64,000 nucleotides of DNA, from NCBI GenBank assembly GCA_016706685.1, contig JADJJE010000004.1:1-64000 (forward strand). Reading direction: 5' to 3'. The stretch is from Sandaracinaceae bacterium. Lineage in GTDB: Bacteria; Myxococcota_A; Polyangia; Polyangiales; Houyiibacteriaceae. This document shows positions 29,465-38,348 of the stretch, in pieces (the first letter of the stretch is position 1; each line of letters starts with the position of its first letter). Below the pieces are notes generated by a model, which had not been told where the DNA came from, searched no databases, and saw nothing but the letters and a program-made list of their open reading frames with translations. Position numbers and translations under genes: made by a program.

Positions 29465-29671
29465 ATGGCACATCGAATGACGTGGGATGAGATCTGTTCG
29501 AACCCCGAGTGTAAAGGGCGCTGGATTGCCCTTCACGGTTGCTCGTACGACGACTCGGGTCGCGCCGCCGAGGGTGACCTCGTGGACATCGACGCCGACC
29601 TGGCCGAGCTCTGCAACCGAGTTCGCGACGCCCACCGTAAGAACTGCGCCATTCTCTTCTGCGCGAATTGA
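29465..29671 (+). CDS. Small conserved-looking Cys-containing protein
   Basis: 68 residues, no signal peptide. The sequence has a Cys pair in ICSNPECKG, a Cys at HGCSYDD, a strongly acidic middle (GDLVDIDADLAELC) and a final CAILFCAN, six Cys in all. The spacing hints at a small metal-binding or disulfide fold, but no family was recognised. Start ATG follows GGGGGAGAGAG about 10 bases upstream. It lies between the kinase and a DUF2752 gene, only 12 bases from the latter. Coding potential is supported by clean third-position GC bias and the tight spacing. Confidence 0.65.
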   Translation: MAHRMTWDEICSNPECKGRWIALHGCSYDDSGRAAEGDLVDIDADLAELCNRVRDAHRKNCAILFCAN

Positions 29672-29683
29672 CGGGCCTTCGGG

Positions 29684-30211
29684 ATGAGCGCCGCTGCGCC
29701 GCCCGGGGACCAACCTGACCGAGACCACGCTGTGGTGGTCCCGGCGACAACGCAGCCGGCGGCCGCCTATTCCTCGCCGCCCGAGTCGCCTTCGCCACCG
29801 TCGTGGTGGTTGGCAGGGCTGGGGGTGGCGATCGCCCTCTTGCTGCTGCTCGGTGCTTTTCCCACCTGCGTCTTCAAGCTGGCGGTGGGGGCCCCCTGCC
29901 CGGGCTGTGGCCTGACCCGCGCCACGCTCGCGCTCCTGCGGCTCGACCTGGCCGAGGTGTGGCGTCTGCACCCGCTGGCTCCCCTGATCAGCCCGCTCTT
30001 CGGCTGGCTGCTGCTGCGCCCGTTGGCCGTGCGGATCGGGTGGGTGTCCCCCGAAGCGGGGCTGCTGCGTGGGCGTACGCTCACCATGACCATCGTCGCG
30101 GTGGTGCTGGCGATGTGGATTCTGTACGCTGCGCGCCTCGCCGGCGCCCTCGGCGGACACCCCGATCCGGTGTCCTTGGGGGAGGGCTGGCTGACACGCT
30201 GGTGGTTCTAG
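29684..30211 (+). CDS. DUF2752 membrane protein
   Basis: 175 residues. After a 35-residue disordered N-terminus come two to three hydrophobic helices flanking CPGCGLTRATLALLRLDL, the invariant CPxCGxTRA motif of DUF2752. The family is widespread and has no established function; the Cys pair at the membrane surface suggests metal or redox chemistry. It follows the 68-residue gene by 12 bases and precedes citrate synthase by 54 bases. Confidence 0.88.
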   Translation: MSAAAPPGDQPDRDHAVVVPATTQPAAAYSSPPESPSPPSWWLAGLGVAIALLLLLGAFPTCVFKLAVGAPCPGCGLTRATLALLRLDLAEVWRLHPLAPLISPLFGWLLLRPLAVRIGWVSPEAGLLRGRTLTMTIVAVVLAMWILYAARLAGALGGHPDPVSLGEGWLTRWWF

Positions 30212-30265
30212 CGTGCACGCTGCGGACAGGCGCGCTATGGACGGCAAAACGTAGAGAGGTCGAAC

Positions 30266-31411
30266 ATGTCGGAAAGCTCCGAGTACAGTCCAGGTCTTGC
30301 GGGAGTGCCCGCCGCGCGCTCCAAGGTGGGCTACATCGATGGCTCGGTCGGCAAGCTCCAGTACCGGGGCTACCCCATCGAAGTCTTGGCCGAGCGCTGC
30401 ACCTATGAAGAGGTCGCGTTCCTGCTGGTCAACGGCCACATGCCCACAGTGGCGGAACTGGCCACGTTCTCCGCCGAGCTGGTCGCCGAACGGAGCTTGA
30501 AGTTCCGCATCATCGACGTGCTCAAGACGCTGCCGGAGAGCGGGCATCCCATGGACGCGCTCACCGTCGCGGTGGCGATGATGGGCATGTTCTACCCGGG
30601 CGACCACGTGGTGGACCTCGAGTTCCGCCGCATCAGCACCATTCGCCTCATCGCCAAGCTGCCCACCGTGGTGGCTGCATGGCACCGCATTCGCCGCGGC
30701 GATGACCCCATCAAGCCGCGCCCGGATCTCAGTCACGCCGCGAATTTCCTCTACATGCTCGAGGGCCAGGTGCCCGAAGAGCTGCCGGCCCGCGTCATGG
30801 ACGTGGCCCTCATCCTGCACGCCGAGCACTCCATGAACGCGTCCACGTTCACGGCGCGCGTGGTGGGCTCCACGCTCACGGATCCATACGCCGTCGTGGC
30901 TTCGGCCGTCGGCGCGCTGGCCGGTCGTCTGCACGGCGGGGCCAACGAGCGCGTGCTCGAGGTGCTGCGCACCATCCCGGATCTCACGCCCAACGGCGTG
31001 CGCAAGTACGCGGAAGATCGCCTGGCCCGCAAGGACCTGATCATGGGCTTCGGCCACCGCGAGTACAGCGTGAAGGACCCGCGCGCCACCATCCTGCAGG
31101 GCCTCGCCACCCGCCTGTTCTCCGAGTACGGCAGCACGCCGATCTACGACGTGGCCGTGGAGCTCGAGAAGCAGATGGCCGACCTGGTGGGCCACAAGGG
31201 CGTCTACCCGAACGTCGACTTCTACAGCGGCATCGTCTACGAGAAGCTCGGCATCCCGGTGGACCTCTTCACGCCGGTGTTCGCCATCTCGCGCGTGGCC
31301 GGCTGGCTCGCGCACCTGCTCGAGCAGCTCGAGGGCAACCGCATCTACCGCCCTTCGCAGATCTGGGTCGGCGACGTGGACGTGCCCTTCGTCGAGATCG
31401 GCAAGCGCTGA
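30266..31411 (+). CDS. Citrate synthase (or 2-methylcitrate synthase)
   Basis: 381 residues, the short form typical of the type that lacks the enterobacterial allosteric N-terminus. The catalytic triad of the family is visible: His223 in RLHGGANE, His264 in GFGHREY and Asp318 in YPNVDFYSG. HAEHSMNAS lies at 185-193. AGAGG-type ribosome site precedes the ATG. It condenses acetyl-CoA (or propionyl-CoA) with oxaloacetate at the entry of the TCA (or methylcitrate) cycle. No prp genes are adjacent, so plain citrate synthase is the simpler reading, but the two cannot be separated by eye. Confidence 0.93.
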   Translation: MSESSEYSPGLAGVPAARSKVGYIDGSVGKLQYRGYPIEVLAERCTYEEVAFLLVNGHMPTVAELATFSAELVAERSLKFRIIDVLKTLPESGHPMDALTVAVAMMGMFYPGDHVVDLEFRRISTIRLIAKLPTVVAAWHRIRRGDDPIKPRPDLSHAANFLYMLEGQVPEELPARVMDVALILHAEHSMNASTFTARVVGSTLTDPYAVVASAVGALAGRLHGGANERVLEVLRTIPDLTPNGVRKYAEDRLARKDLIMGFGHREYSVKDPRATILQGLATRLFSEYGSTPIYDVAVELEKQMADLVGHKGVYPNVDFYSGIVYEKLGIPVDLFTPVFAISRVAGWLAHLLEQLEGNRIYRPSQIWVGDVDVPFVEIGKR

Positions 31412-31424
31412 GCGCTGCTGAGGC

Positions 31425-32354
31425 ATGACGGCCCCCAGCGCTGCTGCGTCCGCGAGTGCCGCCTTGGCGGCGGCGCTGCTGGCGTGCCCCAGCTGCGGGG
31501 GGAAGCTGTCGCCCTTCCTGGGCGAGAGTGAGGCGGCCTGCACGGGCTGCGAGGCCACGTTCCCTGTCTTCGCGGATGTCCCCGTGCTGATGGTGGACCC
31601 CGTGGCCTACGTGGCCGAGCACCGCACGGCCATCCTCAGCGCCCTCGCCGAGCTGGCCGAGTGCACGCCCACGGAGCTGGCCACCGTGGAGCGCTGGGCA
31701 CGTCGGCGTGGGGCCACCACCCAGCGCCTCTTCGACGACGACTTCACACGTCCCGAGGAGCACGGGTCCACGCCGAGCTTGGCCACCACGGACGAGGGCT
31801 TCCTCGCGTTCGCGCATGCAGCGGCGCAGAACACCCCGCTGGGTCGGCTGCTGCGTCTGCACGGGCGGCCGCTGGGCCGCACGGTGGAGGTGGGCTGCGG
31901 CGCTGGCAGCGAGAGCGCCACGCTCGCGGCGAAGGCCGACGGTCTCCTGCTCACGGACCTCTCGCTCCGCGCCGTGTTGCTGGCTCGTGACCGCGCGTCC
32001 GACGTGGGAAAGCCCTTGGTGGGGGCGGTCATGGACGCCGAGAATCTGGCGCTGCGCGAGGCTGCCTGCGAGTCCATCGTGGCGCTCCACGTGGTGGACG
32101 TGCTGGCCGACCCGTTCAGCTTCCTCGAGGCGGCCAGCGCGGCGCTCGTTCGCCGTGGGACGCTGCTGCTGAGCACGCCAAACCCGGCCCTCGCGCTGCC
32201 GGACGGGCCGGCCGAGCTGCTGGACGAGGTGGCCACGGGGGCGGGCCTCGAGGTGACGGGCCGCGCCGATGGAGTCCCTTGGCTGCGCGTGCACAGTGAG
32301 CGCGAGGTGCAGGTCTTCTTCGTGAGGCTGCTCGTCCTCCTGCGCGGCGCGTGA
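31425..32354 (+). CDS. SAM-dependent methyltransferase with N-terminal Zn ribbon
   Basis: 309 residues. An Ala-rich start is followed by a Trm112-like zinc ribbon (C21, C24, C39, C42; LLACPSCGGKL and CTGCEATFPV). The class I methyltransferase domain begins with VEVGCGAGSES near residue 153, then LLTDLSLRAVLLA and MDAENLALREAA, consistent with a Rossmann fold that binds SAM and a methyltransf_11-type subgroup. Substrate is unknown. It starts 13 bases after the citrate synthase stop, so the two are probably co-transcribed. Confidence 0.85.
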   Translation: MTAPSAAASASAALAAALLACPSCGGKLSPFLGESEAACTGCEATFPVFADVPVLMVDPVAYVAEHRTAILSALAELAECTPTELATVERWARRRGATTQRLFDDDFTRPEEHGSTPSLATTDEGFLAFAHAAAQNTPLGRLLRLHGRPLGRTVEVGCGAGSESATLAAKADGLLLTDLSLRAVLLARDRASDVGKPLVGAVMDAENLALREAACESIVALHVVDVLADPFSFLEAASAALVRRGTLLLSTPNPALALPDGPAELLDEVATGAGLEVTGRADGVPWLRVHSEREVQVFFVRLLVLLRGA

Positions 32355-32409
32355 AGCCCGCAGCGCGCAGCTGTCGCCGAATGGTGACTTGGCCGCTATC
32401 CTCCGCAGC

Positions 32410-34047
32410 GTGACCCCTGTGCCATCGTCTTTGGTCGCGGCCGTCCTCGTGAGCGCGGCGGCCGGCAAGAACCCCTGGGTGCCCTTCGGCCTGCTGGCCC
32501 TGGTCGCCGCACCCGCCAGCATCCCGGAGTGGCTGCTGGACCCAACCGTCCATGCGCGCCTCCACAGCATCGCGCCCGCGCCAGCCCTCTGGACGTTCGG
32601 GGCGGTCATGGTGGTGCTCGCGCTGCTCGAGTCGTTCGGCGACAAGCTGCCCGGTGTGGAGGCGTGGCTCGTGCCGCTGTCGACCGCGTGGAGGCCCTTC
32701 GCAGCCATGACCCTCGCCACGTTGGTCGCCTGGGCGGGGCTCGATGTGCCGCAGGCGGCGCTCCCGCAATACACCCAGATCGGCACGGAGCCAGTGGCCA
32801 GCGCGCAGGTGCTGGCGCTCGGGCAGCTGGGCTGGGCGGGCCTCACCGTGCTGCTCGGCACGTTCGCGGGATACCTGGCCAGCGTGGGGAAGGTGGGCGG
32901 CAGGCTGCTCCTGAGCCTGGTGCCGGTGCCGGGCCTCAAGCTGGCCCACAGCTTCGCCGACGACGCGTTCGCGCTCATCGCCAGCGCGCTCGGGCTCATG
33001 CTCGCGGACAGCAAGATCGTGCTGGCGCTGGTGGTCCTGTACCTGGTGGTGGGCCTGTTCACCGGGCCGTGGCTGGCGCGGCTGGCCAGCATCTACGTGC
33101 GCGTGCTGCTCAGCTTGCTGCGGCGCGCCAACCCCGAGCGCGCGGCCCTCGTGCTGCCCGCCTGGGCAAGCGCGCAGGCTCGAGAGATCGGCGCCGACCC
33201 CGACCGCCACGCGCTGAGGGTCTACACGTTCCTCGCGCGGCACGTGGGCCGAGCACGACACGGCTACCTGCTGTTCGGCGAGAACGAGGTGCGCTTCGTG
33301 TCGAAGACGCTCTTCGGCGTCCGGTCCCTGCGTGTCCCCGAGGCCGAGATCGCGCGCATCGGCTTGGCGGAGACGGCAACGGTGCGCGCCGTGACCTTGG
33401 TGGGGCGCACGCCGACCGAGCGCTGGGAGAGCCGCTTCTATCTCTTCCCGGCCCACCCGGACGAGGTCGACGCCAGCCTGGTGGCGGGCGCGCGCCATGC
33501 CCAGCTGGTGGCGGTCTCGGCCGACTCGGAGTCGGCGCGCACCGCGCTGCCGGGCCACGGGCGCAACGATGACCGCTATCGCCCTGCGGCGGTGGCCGGC
33601 GACCTACGCATGCAGGCCCTGACCAGCATCATCTCGGCCAGCGTGGTGGGGGTGCTCACCATGGGCGTCTACATCCCCATCGGTGCGGGCTACGTGTTCT
33701 CGCCGTTCCCACGGCGCTTCGTGATCTCCACGCTGCTCTCCATCTACTTGGCGCTCTCCGCGGTGGGCACGGCCTTCACGGCGCTGCCCGTCACCATCGC
33801 GTACGGCGTCATCCTCAACATCGTGGCGCTGCGCGACCTCACGCGGCACGCCGTGCAGGCGCGTGTGGATGGCTACGTGGACAAGGCCACGTTCCTGCCG
33901 CTGCCCGATCATCGCGTGTGGGTGCCGCGCGACGCCGTCGTCCATGCCGCGGACACCCAGCTCCACGACATGCAGTTGGTGGACGGGCCTTGGCGTCTGG
34001 TGGTGGAGGCGCTGGGCGCGAGCGTTGACGCGCCGCGCGCCATCTGA
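32410..34047 (+). CDS. DUF4126-type multi-spanning membrane protein
   Basis: 545 residues from a GTG at 32410; an upstream ATG at 32389 adds seven residues. The N-terminal 190 residues resemble DUF4126 (KNPWVPFGLLALVA, ALLESFGDKLPGVEAWLVPL) with several hydrophobic helices. A second membrane cluster lies at about 195-235. A soluble segment of about 150 residues (FLARHVGRARHGYLLFGEN) follows, then two to three further helices near residues 405-475 and a soluble tail. Function is unknown; the combination of DUF4126 with a long extra region is not one I recognise. It precedes dapB by 12 bases. Confidence 0.7.
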   Translation: MTPVPSSLVAAVLVSAAAGKNPWVPFGLLALVAAPASIPEWLLDPTVHARLHSIAPAPALWTFGAVMVVLALLESFGDKLPGVEAWLVPLSTAWRPFAAMTLATLVAWAGLDVPQAALPQYTQIGTEPVASAQVLALGQLGWAGLTVLLGTFAGYLASVGKVGGRLLLSLVPVPGLKLAHSFADDAFALIASALGLMLADSKIVLALVVLYLVVGLFTGPWLARLASIYVRVLLSLLRRANPERAALVLPAWASAQAREIGADPDRHALRVYTFLARHVGRARHGYLLFGENEVRFVSKTLFGVRSLRVPEAEIARIGLAETATVRAVTLVGRTPTERWESRFYLFPAHPDEVDASLVAGARHAQLVAVSADSESARTALPGHGRNDDRYRPAAVAGDLRMQALTSIISASVVGVLTMGVYIPIGAGYVFSPFPRRFVISTLLSIYLALSAVGTAFTALPVTIAYGVILNIVALRDLTRHAVQARVDGYVDKATFLPLPDHRVWVPRDAVVHAADTQLHDMQLVDGPWRLVVEALGASVDAPRAI

Positions 34048-34059
34048 CACCACGCGGGC

Positions 34060-34869
34060 ATGAGCCACAAGGTCACCATGCACGGCGCCGCAGGGCGTAT
34101 GGGCCGCGCCATCATCGGCATCCTCGACCAAGCGTCGGACGCCACGCTCCACGCGGCGGTCGAGCACGCGGGCGCCAGCTGCCTCGGCAGCGACCCGCAC
34201 GTGCTGGCCGGGAAGGCGCCGCGCGGGCTCGCCATCGGCGCCGATTTGCTGGCCGGGCTCATGGGCGCCGACGTGGTCATCGACTTCAGTCTGCCGGCCG
34301 CCACCGAGGCGGTCATCGCCGCGTGTCGCGCGGCCCGCGTGCCGTTGGTCATGGGCACCACCGGGCTGAGTCCCGCGCAGCGGGCTTCGCTCGGGGTGCT
34401 CGCGCAGGAGCTGCCCGTGGTCTTTGCGCCCAACTATAGCCAAGGGGTCACGGCGCTCTTCCACCTGGCCAAGCGCGCCACCGAGCTGTTGGGGCCCGAC
34501 TTCCAGGCGGAGATCACCGAGACCCATCACCGCCACAAGATCGACTCACCGTCGGGCACGGCCATGCGGCTGGCGGAAGTAGTGGCCGAGGCCAAGGGCG
34601 TGGCGCTGGGTGAGGCCGGCGTCTACGGGCGCGAGGGGCAGGTGGGCGCGCGCACGCGCGACGAGATCGGCGTGTTGGCGCTGCGCGGCGGCGACGTGGT
34701 GGGCGAGCACACGCTGTTCCTCTTCGGCGAGGGCGAGCGCATCGAGATCACCCACCGGGCCACCGACCGCACCATCTTCGCGCGCGGGGCCGTGCGCGCC
34801 GCGAACTGGGTGGTCACGCAGCCTCCGGGCCTGTACGACATGTTCGACGTGATGGGCGCCGCGCGCTGA
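34060..34869 (+). CDS. dapB: 4-hydroxy-tetrahydrodipicolinate reductase
   Basis: 269 residues, standard for DapB. The NAD(P)-binding GAAGRMGRAI motif opens the protein and the substrate motif ETHHRHKIDSPSGTA lies near residue 150, with GTTG and APNYSQGV loops also present. It reduces dihydrodipicolinate precursors in the diaminopimelate pathway, feeding lysine and peptidoglycan synthesis. It stands alone here, away from dapA. Confidence 0.96.
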   Translation: MSHKVTMHGAAGRMGRAIIGILDQASDATLHAAVEHAGASCLGSDPHVLAGKAPRGLAIGADLLAGLMGADVVIDFSLPAATEAVIAACRAARVPLVMGTTGLSPAQRASLGVLAQELPVVFAPNYSQGVTALFHLAKRATELLGPDFQAEITETHHRHKIDSPSGTAMRLAEVVAEAKGVALGEAGVYGREGQVGARTRDEIGVLALRGGDVVGEHTLFLFGEGERIEITHRATDRTIFARGAVRAANWVVTQPPGLYDMFDVMGAAR

Positions 34870-34878
34870 CGCGAGGGA

Positions 34879-35565
34879 CTACGCCGTGGTGCGGTGCGGC
34901 AGCCCCGGGGCGCCCGCGTGAATCCAGTTGAGAACGGCCGTGGCCGAGGCACGCGACGCGTCGCGCTGGTAGCGCTGCCAGTCGGTCTCCGCGTGCTCGC
35001 CCAGCACGTGTGAGATGCCCAGCGCCACGCCGAAGGGTACGTCCATCAGCTGGCACGCCTGCGCCACGGCGAACGCCTCGAGCGACTCTGCCACACAGCC
35101 GAGCCGGGCCGGGACGGCGGTGGCGAAGCCCGTGTCGCGCGTGTCGGCCAGCGGCGACGCGATCTTCACGCGGTGAGTGCGCCCGCGCTGGTCCCCCAGC
35201 AGCCCGGCGGTCATGGCCGACGGCGCGCTCAGCTGCGTCTGCATCGGGGTGGGATAGGCCGCGTGGCCACCGAGCGCCGCGTGGTCCAGCAGCTTGAGCT
35301 CCTCGGCCACCACCACGTCGAGCGGCTGAAAGCCGGGCACGCCGGGGTAGATGCCGGTCGTGCCCACGAGCACCACGGCGCGGGGGGCGAGCTGCACCAG
35401 CCGCTTGGCCGTCCAGGCGCCGGCCACCCCCATGCCCACGCCACAGACTTTCGCGCTGACGTTCAGGCCGAACGCGGAACCATGGAGTGCCTGCCCGAGG
35501 TGGTCGCGGAGACCGATCAGCGCGGGCGGGTGGGCGCCGATCACCAGGACATCAACCATGCTCAT
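34879..35565 (-). CDS. Futalosine hydrolase / nucleosidase-like protein
   Basis: 228 residues, a phosphorylase-superfamily (PNP_UDP_1) protein. Motifs: VGMGVAGAWTAKRL, VVLVGTTGIYPG, VAEELKLLDHAAL and the substrate-binding CVAESLEAFAVAQACQ. The size and the E-S-L-E-A-F block resemble MqnB futalosine hydrolase of the menaquinone pathway and MTA/SAH nucleosidases. No other mqn gene is in view, so the substrate is open. The start overlaps the stop of the UPF0262 gene by 4 bases. Confidence 0.75.
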   Translation of the reverse strand: MSMVDVLVIGAHPPALIGLRDHLGQALHGSAFGLNVSAKVCGVGMGVAGAWTAKRLVQLAPRAVVLVGTTGIYPGVPGFQPLDVVVAEELKLLDHAALGGHAAYPTPMQTQLSAPSAMTAGLLGDQRGRTHRVKIASPLADTRDTGFATAVPARLGCVAESLEAFAVAQACQLMDVPFGVALGISHVLGEHAETDWQRYQRDASRASATAVLNWIHAGAPGLPHRTTA

Positions 35566-36053
35566 CCGATCCTCCGGTGACCGTGTACGCCGTGCAAACG
35601 CGTGGTGTCCACACGAATGGAGAGCAGCAGCGTGAAGAGCCGGCGGGCCGTGTCGTGGTCCACGCCCATGGGCCGCAGCTCGCGCTTGAGCACGCGGGCG
35701 AGCTTGTCATGGGTGGCCTTCTTCGCCATGTCCAGGGCTTCGAGGCGCTCGACGCCGCCCCCCTCCTGATCGAGGCCCGCGATCTGACGCACGATGTCCA
35801 CGTACTCACGGATACCGTCGCGCAGCGCGTGGTGAGCCACCCCGACGCTGGCCAGGGTGTCGCCCTGTGCGTCCTTCAAGGTCAGCTGGAACTCCTGCTC
35901 CGTGTGCTGGATGCAGAGCACGTCGGCGCCGGCCGCCAGAACGGCGTGCCCGGGCTCCAGGAGCTCCGCGATGTTGGCTTCCCACTCGATCTGTCGGCCC
36001 TCGTCAGCGGACCGGAAGGTGGCGTCGTCGATCTCGATGTCACGCAAGGACAT
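35562..36053 (-). CDS. UPF0262-family protein
   Basis: 163 residues, soluble. An N-terminal RDIEIDDAT segment, IREYVDIVRQI in the middle and the characteristic VDHDTARRLFTLLLSIRVDT near the C-terminus match the UPF0262 family. No function is established. It is the first gene of a two-gene minus-strand operon with the nucleosidase. The gap to the divergent HEAT gene is 198 bases and should carry both promoters, though I could not name one. Confidence 0.8.
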   Translation of the reverse strand: MSLRDIEIDDATFRSADEGRQIEWEANIAELLEPGHAVLAAGADVLCIQHTEQEFQLTLKDAQGDTLASVGVAHHALRDGIREYVDIVRQIAGLDQEGGGVERLEALDMAKKATHDKLARVLKRELRPMGVDHDTARRLFTLLLSIRVDTTRLHGVHGHRRIG

Positions 36054-36251
36054 GTTCGGAGGCTAGCAGTCTTCACCGCTTCGCTGTTCGATTACACGTG
36101 GGGGTTTTCGCCTATTTGCCTCTGGAAAGAGAAGCCGAAACCGGCGATACTCCCGATGTTCTCCGCACGGTGAACAATCCCCCGTAGCTGGCGTCCGAGC
36201 GCCAGCGCCCCGGCCGTCGCCGGGCACACGGAACTTGAGGAGCACGCTGGT

Positions 36252-37178
36252 ATGGCGCGACGCGATGGAACGCGACGACTAAGGGGCATGTGGAGCGCAC
36301 TGTGTTGCGCGATCGTGCTCGTGACGGCTGTCGCAGGCGCGCAAACCGACCGGACGCAGTACTTCGTCGACCTGCTGTCGTCGTCCACCTCGTTCAGCGT
36401 GCGCGCTCAGGCTGCCCTGGCGCTCGGGCGTGTCCCGCAGAGTGCCCAGGTTCGCACCGCGCTCACGGCGGCCCTGCGAGACAACGAGCCCGCCGTGCGC
36501 GCCGCCGCGGCCTCTGCGATGGAGCGGCAGGCGGACGCTCAGCTGCTGGCCCCCCTCCGCGCCGCCGTCGCCAGCGAGCGTGACAGCACCGTGCTCGACG
36601 CCGAGCGGCGCGCCATCACCGCGCTCGAGGCGGTGGCAACGGCCGGCACCCCGCGCGGCGCCACCCGGGGCACCACCACCACCGCGGCTGCCGCCTCCTC
36701 GTCCACCGCGGCCGTCTCGGGCAGCGTTCGACCAGTGCCCACCGGCACACCCCGGTACTACGTGGGTATCGGCACTCCGGGCGACAACTCGTCCTCGCTG
36801 AGCGCCACCCAGCTTGCGGAGCTCCAGAGCTTCCTGGCCAGCCAGGTGGGCGGCGTAGAGGGCGTGGTGCTGGCGCCCAACGGCGAGGCCAGCGCGGCTA
36901 CCACCCGTGCCCTGCGCTCCAATCAGCTCATCGGGTACTTCATCGACGCGTCCGTGGTGAGCGTGGAGCAGACACCCACCGGAACGTCCGCGCGCGTGTC
37001 CATCATCCTCGCTACCTATCCGGGGCGTGACATGCGCGCCATGCTCAGCGGCTCGGCTCGGGTGCCCAACTCCACGGGTCCAGATGCCGTGCGCCGGGCG
37101 GTGCAGGGGGCGGTGCAGGGGTCTCTCCGGCGGCTCCCGCAGGCCATGGAAGCGAGCGGCGCGCGTGCATCGCGGTGA
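36252..37178 (+). CDS. Exported HEAT-repeat protein
   Basis: 308 residues, start preceded by GAGGAG. A signal peptide (WSALCCAIVLVTAVAGAQ) leads to about four HEAT-like repeats (FSVRAQAALALGRVPQS, PAVRAAAASAMERQADA, LDAERRAITALEAVA). After a Thr/Ala/Ser-rich linker comes a small alpha/beta domain (VEGVVLAPNG, RVSIILATYPGRDMRAML). The role is unknown; periplasmic scaffolding is likely. It is followed after 78 bases by a HAMP membrane protein. Confidence 0.75.
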   Translation: MARRDGTRRLRGMWSALCCAIVLVTAVAGAQTDRTQYFVDLLSSSTSFSVRAQAALALGRVPQSAQVRTALTAALRDNEPAVRAAAASAMERQADAQLLAPLRAAVASERDSTVLDAERRAITALEAVATAGTPRGATRGTTTTAAAASSSTAAVSGSVRPVPTGTPRYYVGIGTPGDNSSSLSATQLAELQSFLASQVGGVEGVVLAPNGEASAATTRALRSNQLIGYFIDASVVSVEQTPTGTSARVSIILATYPGRDMRAMLSGSARVPNSTGPDAVRRAVQGAVQGSLRRLPQAMEASGARASR

Positions 37179-37256
37179 ACAGGCCGAGAAGTTGAGCACC
37201 CGCCACGTGCGGCATACGATCCCTGGGCGCCGCCTCGACCCAACGGGTGTGGCTCG

Positions 37257-37892
37257 ATGGATGAACACGATATGACCTCCCCGGCATCAACGGCACCGAG
37301 CCCGCCCAGCGGCGGAAAACCCAAGCGGCACCTGCGGAACTACCTGCTCGATCCGCGCTTCCAGCTCAAGTACACGGGCATGGTCGTGCTGGTGACGGTC
37401 ATCGTGGCGTCCGTGCTGGGGTCGTTCGCGTACCGCTCGTCCAAGGCCCAGACCGAGAGCATGACCATCCAGATGGCCATGATGGACATCGACGGGTCGC
37501 TCCAGTCCAACCTCGTCGAGATGGCGGCCGATCGCGACCGCGAGGTCCTGATGAGCATCGTGGGGGGCATCGTGCTCATGGGCCTCGTGCTGGGGCTCAC
37601 GGGCATCATCGTCACGCACCGCCTGGTCGGGCCGGCCTACAAGTTGCGCAAGCTCATTCACGAGGTAGCCAGCGGCAAGCTCAAGATCATGGGCAAGCTG
37701 CGCAAGGGCGACGAACTCCAAGAGGTGTTCGAGGCCTTCGCCGAGATGATCAACGCGCTGCGCTCGGCACAAGCGAAGGAGATCGCGGAGCTGGATGCGG
37801 CCATCGCGCACGCACGTGAGGCGGGCGTCGCCCCCGAGCAGCTGGAGGCCATCAAGGGCGTGCGAGATCGCATGCAGTCCGCAATCGAGTGA
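37257..37892 (+). CDS. Two-helix membrane protein with HAMP domain
   Basis: 211 residues. After a disordered N-terminus, one membrane helix at about 41-60 (MVVLVTVIVASVLGSFAY), a short periplasmic loop and a second helix at about 101-122 (IVGGIVLMGLVLGLTGIIVT) lead into a HAMP-like RLVGPAYKLRKLIHEVASGK. A coiled coil (SAQAKEIAELDAAIAHARE) ends the protein. No methyl-accepting or kinase domain follows, so it may transmit or tune signals through a partner. The start at 37257 or an ATG five codons later are both possible. Confidence 0.78.
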   Translation: MDEHDMTSPASTAPSPPSGGKPKRHLRNYLLDPRFQLKYTGMVVLVTVIVASVLGSFAYRSSKAQTESMTIQMAMMDIDGSLQSNLVEMAADRDREVLMSIVGGIVLMGLVLGLTGIIVTHRLVGPAYKLRKLIHEVASGKLKIMGKLRKGDELQEVFEAFAEMINALRSAQAKEIAELDAAIAHAREAGVAPEQLEAIKGVRDRMQSAIE

Positions 37893-37913
37893 GCGCGGGG
37901 CCGAAGAGGCCCC

Positions 37914-38276
37914 ATGACGATTGCACGACAGGAGATGGCGCGGCGCGCAGAGCAGCACGTCGCACGGCACTTGGAGGGTCAGGGCTTCCGCATCGTGGGG
38001 ATGAACGTGCGGGCAGGGCGCCTGGAGCTCGATGTGGTGGCGGAGCGAGCTGGCCTGCTGGTGGTCTGCGAGGTGCGCGCCCGCACGAGCGATCGCTTTG
38101 GTTCGCCGGGCGAGACGATCTCGCACGTCAAGATCGCCCGCGTGCGCGAGGCGACGCGCGCGTGGATGCGCAAGGAAGGGCGCTCCGGACAGGCGGTGCG
38201 GCTCGATGCTGCCGCGCTCACGTTCGACGGCCCAGGCGGCGCGCCGCGCATGGAGTACTACGAGGCCGCGCTCTGA
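37914..38276 (+). CDS. YraN / UPF0102 endonuclease-like protein
   Basis: 120 residues. The fold signature is complete: RAEQHVARHLEGQGFRIVG, LELDVVAERAGLLVVCEVRA and TRSSDRFG-like TSDRFGSPGETIS, with E-LD-V-E-VR residues matching the restriction-endonuclease-like core of YraN. Family role is unsettled; it resembles Holliday-junction resolvases. It follows the HAMP gene by 21 bases. Confidence 0.9.
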   Translation: MTIARQEMARRAEQHVARHLEGQGFRIVGMNVRAGRLELDVVAERAGLLVVCEVRARTSDRFGSPGETISHVKIARVREATRAWMRKEGRSGQAVRLDAAALTFDGPGGAPRMEYYEAAL

Positions 38277-38300
38277 CCGGCCGAGGAACCCAAGAAAAAA

Positions 38301-38324
38301 GGCGCCACCCGTTGGGGTGACGCC
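38301..38324 (-). terminator. Intrinsic terminator for the Cys-rich lipoprotein gene
   Basis: GGCGCCACCC (38301-38310) pairs with GGGTGACGCC (38315-38324), one mismatch. On the minus strand it is followed by a U-rich run because the plus strand has AAGAAAAAA just before it. It lies 25 bases after the minus-strand stop and 25 bases after the converging yraN stop, so it may serve both. Confidence 0.75.
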
Positions 38325-38348
38325 GTCTTCGGGGACCGCGCGAGGCGC

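Noticed and set aside
30266..31411. Assignment specifically to PrpC (2-methylcitrate synthase)
   Set aside because: The short-type citrate synthases and PrpC cannot be separated from motifs alone, and no prpB or prpD neighbour is seen.
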